Below are positions 1-6,565 of a stretch of DNA of 13,638 nucleotides, one piece after another. The stretch spans positions 1-13,638 of the forward strand of contig DAISXU010000055.1 of the NCBI GenBank assembly GCA_036825655.1, written 5' to 3'. The notes under the pieces were generated by a model, which made no database searches, was not told the origin of the DNA, and worked only from the letters and a program-made list of their open reading frames with translations. This DNA is from JALQTD01 sp036825655 (GTDB taxonomy: Bacteria > Bacteroidota > Bacteroidia > Flavobacteriales_D > Sanyastnellaceae). The translations under genes were made by a program, and so were the position numbers. Numbering within the stretch: position 1 is the stretch's first letter; every line of letters starts with the position of its first letter.

Positions 1-993
1 CGGTTGGTTGAAGGCTTGAGCGTTGACGAAACAACTGTTGAAGGTGGTTCCAGCGCTCACATTCCAGTTATTCAACGGCTGATTGAATGCTACGGCTTGA
101 CCAAAAGTCCCCCTGAACGACTGTACGTTGGAAACATCCCACCCATTCAAGGGCTGGTTGTATGCAGACGCTTGCCAAAAAAGTAAGTACAACGTGGTGA
201 CGTTCGATGTGTTCCAACTCGAAATGTCCGAGTTGAATGAAGCCGCCCCCAAGAACAATTCTGAAAAATTGGTTGCTGAAATCGTATTCCAAGCAGATAA
301 ATCGCCCGAAAATGAAGCCGCTTGCCTGAACATCCTATAAAAGTTGGTTCCATTGCTGACATCCCACGTCGAGATGTCTCCATTGAACGCTGTGGCATTA
401 AAAAACAAATTCGAGAAACTCACACATTGACTTGTATTCCAATAGTTTAAGTCTTGATTAAATGCCACAGCTGAGTTGAACATGCTTGAGAAATTCGTTC
501 CGCTGGAAACATCCCAGGTGTTCAAGGGTTGATTGAAAGCCTGCGTGCTTCGGAAAGCACTGGCAAAGTTGGTCACCTGGCTAACATCCCAAGATCCAAC
601 AGGCGAGTTGAATGCCCACGCGCTGTTAAACATGGCGCTGATGTCCGTCGTGGAGGACAGGTCCCAAGCATCAATGTCTTGATCGAAGACTCGGGCATTT
701 GTAAACATCCCAGCCATGTTGACCGCAGAGCTGGTTGCCCATGAGCCGATGTCCTGGTTGAAGACAAAGGCATCGTAAAACATGTTCATGAAAGACGTTA
801 CGTTGCTCACATTCCACGATGATATGTCACCATTGAACGCATTCGCACGGATGAACATGTTACGCATACTTGTGGCGCTTGACACATCCCACGCACTCAG
901 ATCACCATTGAAATTTCTTGCTGCGTCAAATGCATTGTCAAAATTGGAAATATTGGAAACATTCCACCCCGTCAAATCGGATGTGGTCAGACC
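1..993 (-). repeat. 75-bp-period in-frame tandem repeats (25-aa DUF285 units)
   Basis: About thirteen degenerate units of 75 bp follow one another in frame inside the BspA-like gene. Each encodes a version of AFNxDLSxWDVSxxT followed by an xMFxxA segment. The units differ strongly at DNA level, so they are old divergent protein repeats and not a recent expansion. Units with FNQP and units with FNGD alternate irregularly. The array continues past the window edge. Confidence 0.85.
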
Positions 994-1473
994 CAAACAG
1001 TTGTGAAATAAATAACTCCCGTCGGTTACAGATGCTCCTATTATGGGGGCATCGACTGCACTAAAAACGCAGTTTTGCGCTCCACGGAATGCGCCGCTCA
1101 AATTAGACCACTCCCCGGTGCCAAATTGACTAACATCCGTCAGCAGCATGCGCTGCGAATAGTTGCCCACCTGAAAAAATCCGAAATCAGTGGGTGAACT
1201 TGCGGCACAAGAAACTTCAATGTCATATGCACCCGTGGACGCATAGGTGTGTGAAGGGTTGTTACCAGAATAGGTTTCTAAAGCGCTCCCATCGCCCCAG
1301 TCGATGGTGATGTTCACTGACGATTTCATCGGCAAGGTGAGGGTGGTCCCTGCAGCAACCGTCCATTCTGTGATGAATGGTGTCGTGTTTTGAGCGGATG
1401 CGAAAAACCCAGCTGCAATGAAAACCACAGCGGCGAATATGGTACGCCATGTGGGAATGGGATCAGTGCGCAT
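1..1473 (-). CDS. BspA-like DUF285 repeat surface protein, 3' end beyond window
   Basis: I translated this frame by hand from the ATG at 1473 to the window edge: 491 codons with no stop, so it is open at its C-terminus and not frameshifted. Residues about 11-27 are a hydrophobic signal peptide ending in ASAQ. Residues about 31-90 look PKD-like, with a WGDGS motif and a later HTYASTGAYDIEV stretch. From about residue 161 onward lie thirteen or so 25-residue repeats of the form AFN.D(I/L)S.WDVS..T.F..MF..A, the hallmark of DUF285 / BspA-like leucine-rich surface proteins. In that family the proteins are exported and often bind host or other surfaces; binding here is inference. The ATG lies inside the 3' end of the upstream gene (11-bp overlap), so translation is probably coupled. 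A T9SS sorting domain may lie beyond the window edge. Confidence 0.9.
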   Translation of the reverse strand, partial: MRTDPIPTWRTIFAAVVFIAAGFFASAQNTTPFITEWTVAAGTTLTLPMKSSVNITIDWGDGSALETYSGNNPSHTYASTGAYDIEVSCAASSPTDFGFFQVGNYSQRMLLTDVSQFGTGEWSNLSGAFRGAQNCVFSAVDAPIIGASVTDGSYLFHNCLGLTTSDLTGWNVSNISNFDNAFDAARNFNGDLSAWDVSSATSMRNMFIRANAFNGDISSWNVSNVTSFMNMFYDAFVFNQDIGSWATSSAVNMAGMFTNARVFDQDIDAWDLSSTTDISAMFNSAWAFNSPVGSWDVSQVTNFASAFRSTQAFNQPLNTWDVSSGTNFSSMFNSAVAFNQDLNYWNTSQCVSFSNLFFNATAFNGDISTWDVSNGTNFYRMFRQAASFSGDLSAWNTISATNFSELFLGAASFNSDISSWNTSNVTTLYLLFWQASAYNQPLNGWDVSNVQSFRGTFGQAVAFNQPLNNWNVSAGTTFNSCFVNAQAFNQP

Positions 1474-2293
1474 AAAAGAACTGAATGCGGTCACCAGCGA
1501 CCAAGTTTGCACCTCCATTGTTTCCCGAAACATACGTAACCGAGGTTCCGCTGATCGACGTGGCAGATTCACTCAACAACACACCATTGCGAAACACCCG
1601 AACCACAGAACTGCCTGCGGGAGTTTGGGTCAGAGTAAAAGATGTTTCCCCGTCCGATACCACAGTCACTTCTTGCATCAATTCTGTAGTTGATGAACCT
1701 GCGCCGGACATGGCTGCATCCACATAAGCGGTGGTTGCGAGTTTTGTGGAATTATCTGCTGCAGATTGTGTTACAGCCGTCGTGCCGGTAGGCAAACTCG
1801 GCGTGCCGGTGAACGTGGGGCTGGCAAGCGGCGCCTTCAAGTCCAAGGCGGTTTGCGCAGCGGTAGAAACGGGCTTGTTCGCGTCCGACGTGTTGTCCGC
1901 GTTGCCCAGGCCGACCATCGCCGACGTGATGCCGCTCGTTGTTCCAGTGATCGTCAGATTCCCTCCCACTTCCACATTTCCATCGAGCTCTGTTCCTGAA
2001 ATGACATGAAGCTCATCCATCAGCGACTCTCCTGTTATTTGAAGGGCACCTGACTGAAGTGATACCTGCTGATAGGCCTGAACAACACCAAGATCATGAA
2101 CCGAATCACGAACGACAATCATCTGAAAATTAAGGGAATCAAGGTAATCTGACACCTGTTGAGAACGAAGTGTGCTGTAATCCCTTGAGCCCTGTTGATG
2201 CTGAATAATTGCAGATTGTGATAAGGCATTCGAGTGCATTCCAAAAGTCATGGATAAGCACATGATGCAGGTAAGCCGAAAAAGTGTTGACAT
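1463..2293 (-). CDS. Secreted protein with phage tail-fibre type repeat
   Basis: The protein has 276 residues. Residues 1-25 form a signal peptide ending near ALS/QS. Residues about 35-75 look helical and are rich in Gln, Ser and Asp. Residues 95-125 are a beta-type Gly/Thr-rich stretch. Residues 127-193 (VGLGNADNTSDANKPVST through SPTFTGTPSLPTG to LATTAYVDAA) match what I know of phage tail-fibre and collar repeats. The last 60 residues (SFTLTQTPAGSSVVRVF, then VAGDRIQFFYAH) resemble a small beta domain found at the ends of phage and Bacteroidota tail-like proteins. No phage gene is nearby, and a signal peptide is not expected on a tail fibre. It overlaps the following BspA-like gene by 11 bp. 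The role is unknown; a surface or extracellular trimeric fibre is inference. The GC content peaks sharply in its middle. Confidence 0.85.
   Translation of the reverse strand: MSTLFRLTCIMCLSMTFGMHSNALSQSAIIQHQQGSRDYSTLRSQQVSDYLDSLNFQMIVVRDSVHDLGVVQAYQQVSLQSGALQITGESLMDELHVISGTELDGNVEVGGNLTITGTTSGITSAMVGLGNADNTSDANKPVSTAAQTALDLKAPLASPTFTGTPSLPTGTTAVTQSAADNSTKLATTAYVDAAMSGAGSSTTELMQEVTVVSDGETSFTLTQTPAGSSVVRVFRNGVLLSESATSISGTSVTYVSGNNGGANLVAGDRIQFFYAH
1795..1950. other. Local GC peak over the tail-fibre module
   Basis: By hand count, 1801-1860 is 41/60 G+C (68%) and 1861-1920 is 39/60 (65%). By contrast 1621-1680 is 28/60, 2101-2160 is 24/60 and 2161-2220 is 27/60. The peak falls on codons 125-165 of the tail-fibre-like gene, the phage-type repeat. 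This suggests mosaic origin of that domain. Confidence 0.6.
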
Positions 2294-2358
2294 GACTTGA
2301 GCATTGTTGGCGATTGTTTTTCGTCGCCATTATATTTCGTTTAGCCTTAGAAAAAAGG

Positions 2359-2370
2359 ATATTCGAATAT
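2359..2370. repeat. 12-bp perfect palindrome ATATTCGAATAT
   Basis: A perfect inverted repeat lies 66-77 bp upstream of the tail-fibre-like start codon. It is flanked by GCCT at 2344-2347 and AGGC at 2371-2374, which could extend an imperfect stem. Read on the minus strand it contains TATATTCG, close to the Bacteroidota -7 box TAnnTTTG, so it could be promoter or operator. No clear -33 TTG was found. Confidence 0.4.
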
Positions 2371-2432
2371 AGGCATTTTTTTTATATAATCAGGACTCAC
2401 TTTGTAAATAAGAAAACAATAAAAACACATAA

Positions 2433-2457
2433 ATCATGAAATTCCATGATATCATGG
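2433..2457. promoter_or_regulatory. Nested palindromes with three ATCATG half-sites; possible operator
   Basis: CCATGATATCATGG at 2444-2457 is a perfect 14-bp palindrome. Overlapping it, ATCATG at 2433-2438 and CATGAT at 2445-2450 form an inverted pair with a 6-bp spacer. The same hexamer thus occurs three times in alternating orientation within 24 bp. Its place between two divergent transcription units suggests a binding site for a dimeric regulator. This is inference, and no regulator gene is nearby. Confidence 0.4.
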
Positions 2458-2573
2458 CACAACACAAGAATGATGAATTATTAAGAAATAGCTCTATTGC
2501 CATTCAAATGCACATTTGAATCCAATAACATTCCAGCATTGAGTGAAAAAAGATCCGCTTCTGGAAAATTGTC

Positions 2574-2582
2574 TACTTTTCG
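2574..2582 (+). promoter_or_regulatory. Candidate -7 element TACTTTTCG before thioredoxin
   Basis: The sequence fits TAnnTTTCG, one base from the Bacteroidota -7 consensus TAnnTTTG, and sits 56 bp before the thioredoxin ATG. No well-placed -33 TTG is visible. The same motif recurs before two other plus-strand genes. Confidence 0.25.
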
Positions 2583-2637
2583 AGCGTGCCCTGAACAGGA
2601 TAGCATTCACTCTTGTTATTCACAGAAATCCATCAAA

Positions 2638-2943
2638 ATGAACCTGCAAGCGCTCGTACAAGAAATCAAGACGGAAAAACGGCTTTTCATTCGTTTCCAC
2701 GCTTCCTGGTGCGGCGTGTGTAAGTTGTTGGCCCCACATGTAAATGCGTTGAAGAACAGCCCGGAATTGGTTGAAGTCAAGTTCATTGACGTCGACGTCG
2801 AAGAGCATTTGGACGTCAAAGAAGCTTTCAAAATCAACGACCTGCCCTATTTCGCGGGCTTCAAGGACGGTGCGTTGATAGAAGAATTTTCCACCGCAAA
2901 GAAGGACCGCATCACGTCCCTTGCAGAAGCCGCTGCGAAGTGA
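2638..2943 (+). CDS. Thioredoxin family protein
   Basis: This is a 101-residue single-domain thioredoxin fold protein. The redox motif WCGVC has its cysteines at residues 25 and 28, and the cis-proline expected opposite the active site is P70 in NDLPYF. Family members reduce disulfides or recycle peroxiredoxins in the cytoplasm. The active site CGVC differs from the classical CGPC, which usually shifts redox potential. No signal peptide is seen. I chose the ATG at 2638 because the fold starts there and because AAA precedes it; the frame stays open to an ATG at 2497, but that extension looks random. The stop overlaps the GTG start of the next gene in GTGA, so the two are probably translated together. 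The electron donor or target is not shown by the sequence. Confidence 0.9.
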   Translation: MNLQALVQEIKTEKRLFIRFHASWCGVCKLLAPHVNALKNSPELVEVKFIDVDVEEHLDVKEAFKINDLPYFAGFKDGALIEEFSTAKKDRITSLAEAAAK

Positions 2944-3179
2944 ACGCAGGAGCCATTCGCCAATTGATCGCTGAGCATGACCTCAGTGGACTCGAAGCCT
3001 TGGAACAAGATGTATTTGCTTCCATGGACGATGAAGCCAATGACGTGGCAGAATTGGGAGACCGATTGACCAATATTTTGGGCGCCAAGCGCATATTAGA
3101 ACAAGCTCAGAATGAAGGAATAGAGCCCAAGGTTGCCATGCGCAATTTCTTCAAAGACGTCCGCAACATCATCGGCTAA
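2940..3179 (+). CDS. Small acidic helical protein coupled to thioredoxin
   Basis: The protein has 79 residues starting at GTG, which overlaps the thioredoxin stop by 4 bp (GTGA). That overlap decides the start, since no ATG fits. It has no cysteine, signal peptide or membrane segment. It looks all-helical, with an acidic middle (SMDDEANDVAELGDRLT) and a basic C-terminal helix (AMRNFFKDVRNIIG). It reminds me of a small Bacteroidota family encoded next to thioredoxins (possibly DUF6952), but I cannot confirm this. Linkage suggests a partner or accessory of the thioredoxin; this is inference. Its stop codon directly abuts the stop of the convergent acylase gene, with no room for a separate terminator. 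Confidence 0.75.
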   Translation: MNAGAIRQLIAEHDLSGLEALEQDVFASMDDEANDVAELGDRLTNILGAKRILEQAQNEGIEPKVAMRNFFKDVRNIIG

Positions 3180-5543
3180 TTACGGTACAGGCCAAATCAT
3201 GGAATGACCGGAGGCGTGATTTAATATGTCCTCCTGATCCATGCGTTGCCACCTGAATTGCCCCGTGTGATACAAAGGAGCTTGGTTTTTGTAAAATGGA
3301 CTTAAGGCATTGCCGGACTGCCCCGTTGGCAAAATGCTCATCGATGAATCGACGGAGCTGAAGTCAACAGATATGCGCATGGAAGGACCCGAGAACACCG
3401 CGTAGTCAACCTCATCCTTGAGCTTGAACTCGTACTTGTTCAGTGCATCTTTCGCAGCGGGGACTGGAAACGGCCCAACATCGAGCCAACGGCCAATGAT
3501 TGGGACACCAGTCATGGCATGGTGGTGGGTTACGGTGTGGAGGCGATTGTAATGCCAAGCTCTATGATCCGGACCAAGCGCTTGAGTCAAATCATCGATA
3601 GCAGCGACCAACGCTTTTGAAACAATGTCCTCTGGCCGTTCGATTAATGGAGTGCTGAGGTCGTCCCACCAAGGAGAATCGGGGTTGGCAAGCAACCGAG
3701 GAAACGTGTTCTCGCTCACGATGGTTTTGTGCCAGGTTTCAAATTTTTCGGCAGCATCCTCTTCGCTATGAGCTTCGAACTCATCGGCCATGGCACCTTG
3801 TATTGTTCGGTACATCCACCGGTAGTAAATCGTTGGCGCGATGTCCTCTTCCCGATGGGCCCCATCCCATCCTACGAGTCCGAGTGCCGCTTCCGGCAAT
3901 TCCATCTTGGACACGTATCGCATCATGGCCGCTGCATTTTCACGGTACACGAGAGAATGGTGATCCAATTGAAGGCCCTGAGCATCCTCGGAAGTCCAAT
4001 CCGATTTAGGGCTTGATAAAGCCTCTAAAATGCCCGCTGCCCGAGTATTGCCGGAGTAATAATGACCTGGGTGATGGATGCCCTGAGAAAGACCTGGGGC
4101 ATTGTTAGCGGAATAAACAAACCCGCTACTTGGATTAACCGAATGGGGATTTGCACTGAAAGGATACCAACCCGTTGGATCGTGGCGAGCATTTGACCCG
4201 TCGATTGTTGTTTTGGTATCCACATCTTCTGGACGCATTGGTAGTTTGGCACTCGCCCACCAGCCAATGTTGCCCTCAGCATCGCCGTACATCAAATTGA
4301 GCCCCGGTGCATGCACCAACGCTGCACATCGCTCGAATGCTTCGATCCCTTCGTAACGAGAAAAGCCATAGAAGGCCTCATGAAGCCTGTTTTCAGGATA
4401 TTGTGTGAAGGTCCACCACATGGCAACATCTTCTTCGATGAGCGGACCATGCGGCGTGGATCGCACCCAAAATTCAACCGAATCAGCACCTGCCACGTGT
4501 ATTACCTCGCGGCGGACCTCTAAGGGAAACCACTCACCATCGCGCAAATAGCTTTCATTCTCAATGGTCTCACGGTACAAATCGATGTCATCGTTAACGA
4601 ACATCGTAATGCCCCATGCGTGCTCCCGCGTATGGCCAATGGCTGGGAAGGGCAGTCCAGCTAAGTGGTTTCCATAATAATTCAATGACCCTGCTTGCAA
4701 GTGGGCTTCATACCAAACCGAAGGCGATGCAAACGCCATGTGGGCGTCGTTGCAGAACAACACTTCACCCGAGGCCGTTCGGTCTCCACTGATCACCCAG
4801 GCATTGGACCCCAGCCATTGTGGAACGGGCCTTACCGCATCCAAGCCCGAAACGCGGGCTGACAGACCTGACAGATCGTGCCAATCGGATGAATCCGAGG
4901 GAATGCGCGTGAACCCTTCGGGACCCACCGCCAAATCAACCCAATACGCTTCGTCCAAAGTGTGCTTCATCCAATCCAAGATCGGTTCGGTTTTGAGGTG
5001 AATCGCAAACGAATAAGCCATGAATCCAGTGGAACAGAAAACATCCCTGATTGTGAAGGGGCGTGGGTCTGCACCCAAAAGGAGGTATTCCAAAGGAGCT
5101 TGCCCCTCGTCAATGAATTCGTTGACCCCCTTCAAATAAGCCCTCATGGCATTTTGGATGGCATCAGGCGCCCCTTCTTCGAAGTTCACCGCCGATCGCA
5201 AGGCTGCCTCACGCATGCCCAATGTCCTCAAGTAGCGGTCGTTTTCAACCATATCCTCTCCCAGCAATTCGGCCAACTCTCCCGCCCCTGCCCTGCGAAG
5301 CAAGTCCATTTGCCAGAGCCTTTCTGACGCGTGAACATAACCCAGCGCAAACATCCCATCGGCCTCTGATTCCGCATAAATGTGGGGCACTGCCATGTCA
5401 TCAAAAACCACCTCCACCGGGGCCTCGACGTGACGGGATTCAATGGAAAACGAATAGTCCGGCTTCAAACTCTCAACCAGAATGATGCCAGCCAATGCCA
5501 TCAAACCGAGTGCGATACACAGCCCCCAAATGACCTTTTTCAT
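3180..5543 (-). CDS. Penicillin acylase family N-terminal nucleophile hydrolase
   Basis: The protein has 787 residues, the usual size of the family precursor. Residues 4-23 are a hydrophobic signal or anchor, so the enzyme acts in the periplasm or at the membrane. The alpha part carries the typical VPHIYAESEADGMFALGYVHASERLWQM pattern (about 52-79, split here only for description). The expected autocleavage site is G245/S246 in GSNAW, making S246 the N-terminal nucleophile of the beta chain. N416 in GLNLMYGD is the likely oxyanion-hole asparagine, followed by GNIGWW. The family hydrolyses amide bonds in beta-lactams, acyl-homoserine lactones or other N-acyl compounds; the substrate here is unknown. 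It is the last gene of a five-gene minus-strand run, 50 bp after the sulfotransferase. Its stop abuts that of the small thioredoxin-linked gene. Confidence 0.93.
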   Translation of the reverse strand: MKKVIWGLCIALGLMALAGIILVESLKPDYSFSIESRHVEAPVEVVFDDMAVPHIYAESEADGMFALGYVHASERLWQMDLLRRAGAGELAELLGEDMVENDRYLRTLGMREAALRSAVNFEEGAPDAIQNAMRAYLKGVNEFIDEGQAPLEYLLLGADPRPFTIRDVFCSTGFMAYSFAIHLKTEPILDWMKHTLDEAYWVDLAVGPEGFTRIPSDSSDWHDLSGLSARVSGLDAVRPVPQWLGSNAWVISGDRTASGEVLFCNDAHMAFASPSVWYEAHLQAGSLNYYGNHLAGLPFPAIGHTREHAWGITMFVNDDIDLYRETIENESYLRDGEWFPLEVRREVIHVAGADSVEFWVRSTPHGPLIEEDVAMWWTFTQYPENRLHEAFYGFSRYEGIEAFERCAALVHAPGLNLMYGDAEGNIGWWASAKLPMRPEDVDTKTTIDGSNARHDPTGWYPFSANPHSVNPSSGFVYSANNAPGLSQGIHHPGHYYSGNTRAAGILEALSSPKSDWTSEDAQGLQLDHHSLVYRENAAAMMRYVSKMELPEAALGLVGWDGAHREEDIAPTIYYRWMYRTIQGAMADEFEAHSEEDAAEKFETWHKTIVSENTFPRLLANPDSPWWDDLSTPLIERPEDIVSKALVAAIDDLTQALGPDHRAWHYNRLHTVTHHHAMTGVPIIGRWLDVGPFPVPAAKDALNKYEFKLKDEVDYAVFSGPSMRISVDFSSVDSSMSILPTGQSGNALSPFYKNQAPLYHTGQFRWQRMDQEDILNHASGHSMIWPVP

Positions 5544-5593
5544 GTTGCTTTTGATCTGGGCTTAAGGTAAGCCAGCAAGCACCAACCGAATGC

Positions 5594-6565
5594 TCATCGC
5601 TTCCAATCGGGCAAGTCCCTGCCGATGAGTTGCTCCAGTTGATTTACTTCATCGAGGTAAAGCCCTAAAGCCCATGTTCGATCCGATGGGGACAAGCTTG
5701 GCACTTGGCCTCGGGTGTAATACCTCTTTTTGACCACCGTGCGCAAGGACTTGGGCATGGTGGAGGCTATTTGGCTTTTCAAGCCGGTGTGCGTCAACCA
5801 ACGGTTGACCCTTCCCCAACGTGCAACCCCTCCGACATTGGCACGGCCTTCTTTGGAAACCACTTGGTCCAACCACTCAGGAGTCGGTGTTGCACCGAGC
5901 CAGGCTGAAAGGGATTCCCAGGTTTCTCGATTGGCCAAGTCCTCTGTCAAAAGCACACGCATCCGATCTTGGGGCCAACGCTCAATCCACGGCTTCAGTT
6001 GTTGGGCATACAATCCAAGGGGATGGAACAATTCCGTTGCACCCCACCCTTGACTGGGCGAACGCATGTCCTTTTCAACAGCTTGCCGAAAGTCAAGTTC
6101 AGTAAAGCCATACTTCATCGCCATTCCCCAATGCGAATGCATCCGGTCAACCGGATTCCGCAAGACCACCAGCACCTTCGCTTCGGGGTGAAGTTCAGCT
6201 ACCGAATCGAGGGCTAACGGATCAAATAAAGTGGAGGTACTCGCCTCGCCGATGATGCCATGTTCTTTTGGATTCGCTTGCTCAAATAGCCGGTCATAAT
6301 CACTCAAACTTCGCACGAACCCGATGGCCCTTGGCTCCATTCCGCCAGCATACCACTCCCTCAAGTCATCGCGGTGATTGGAGCGAAAAGCCCTCGAAAA
6401 ATTGGAAGGGTCCAACGCGTTTCGCGCATGAAAATTGGGCTCCTTGAGCGGGCTGAAATAAGCCCCCCTCAATGAAGCCAAGTGACGGTGAACAGTGGTT
6501 GTTCCGCATTTTGCTGCACCGATGATGAGCAAGTTTACGTGTTTCGAAGCCCCTTGTTCACTCAT
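5594..6565 (-). CDS. PAPS-dependent sulfotransferase domain protein
   Basis: The protein has 323 residues from the ATG at 6565. The frame is open further upstream, but that extension lies inside the flippase gene, and the fold starts at NLLIIGAAKCGTTTVHRHL just after this ATG. That motif (residues 11-29, with K19) is the loop that binds the 5'-phosphosulfate of PAPS. The second signature, VLVVLRNPVDRMHSHW (131-146), supplies R136 and S144 for the 3'-phosphate. A GEAST motif lies between them, as is usual. The family transfers sulfate from PAPS to hydroxyl or amino groups of glycans, lipids or small molecules. It starts inside the end of the flippase gene (8-bp overlap), so the two are probably translated together. 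This suggests a sulfated envelope glycan, which is inference. No membrane segment is seen. Confidence 0.9.
   Translation of the reverse strand: MSEQGASKHVNLLIIGAAKCGTTTVHRHLASLRGAYFSPLKEPNFHARNALDPSNFSRAFRSNHRDDLREWYAGGMEPRAIGFVRSLSDYDRLFEQANPKEHGIIGEASTSTLFDPLALDSVAELHPEAKVLVVLRNPVDRMHSHWGMAMKYGFTELDFRQAVEKDMRSPSQGWGATELFHPLGLYAQQLKPWIERWPQDRMRVLLTEDLANRETWESLSAWLGATPTPEWLDQVVSKEGRANVGGVARWGRVNRWLTHTGLKSQIASTMPKSLRTVVKKRYYTRGQVPSLSPSDRTWALGLYLDEVNQLEQLIGRDLPDWKR

Larger units (their letters stand above)
2294..2637. promoter_or_regulatory. AT-rich divergent intergenic control region
   Basis: This 344-bp gap lies between the divergently transcribed tail-fibre/BspA pair and the thioredoxin gene. 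Positions 2325-2500 are very AT-rich, with runs of A and T (for example 2351-2356 and 2375-2384). It holds two palindrome clusters (2359-2370 and 2433-2457), listed separately. I see no RNA gene and no convincing independent protein. The frame of the thioredoxin gene stays open upstream to an ATG at 2497, which would add 47 residues unlike any thioredoxin N-terminus, so I treat that as chance. A TAnnTTTCG element at 2574-2582 may serve the thioredoxin gene. Confidence 0.55.

Noticed and set aside
147..398. Short minus-strand frame as a separate gene
   Set aside because: It lies out of frame within the continuous BspA-like reading frame.
1..990. Regularly spaced repeats suggesting CRISPR or tandem DNA array
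   Set aside because: The 75-bp period is in frame and encodes degenerate 25-residue DUF285 units; no identical repeats with unique spacers.
1463..2293. Prophage remnant
   Set aside because: Only the fibre-type domain is present; no capsid, portal, integrase or lysis gene is in the window, and a signal peptide is present.
2497..2637. N-terminal extension of the thioredoxin gene
   Set aside because: The 47 residues have no thioredoxin or signal-peptide character, and the fold starts at the 2638 ATG.
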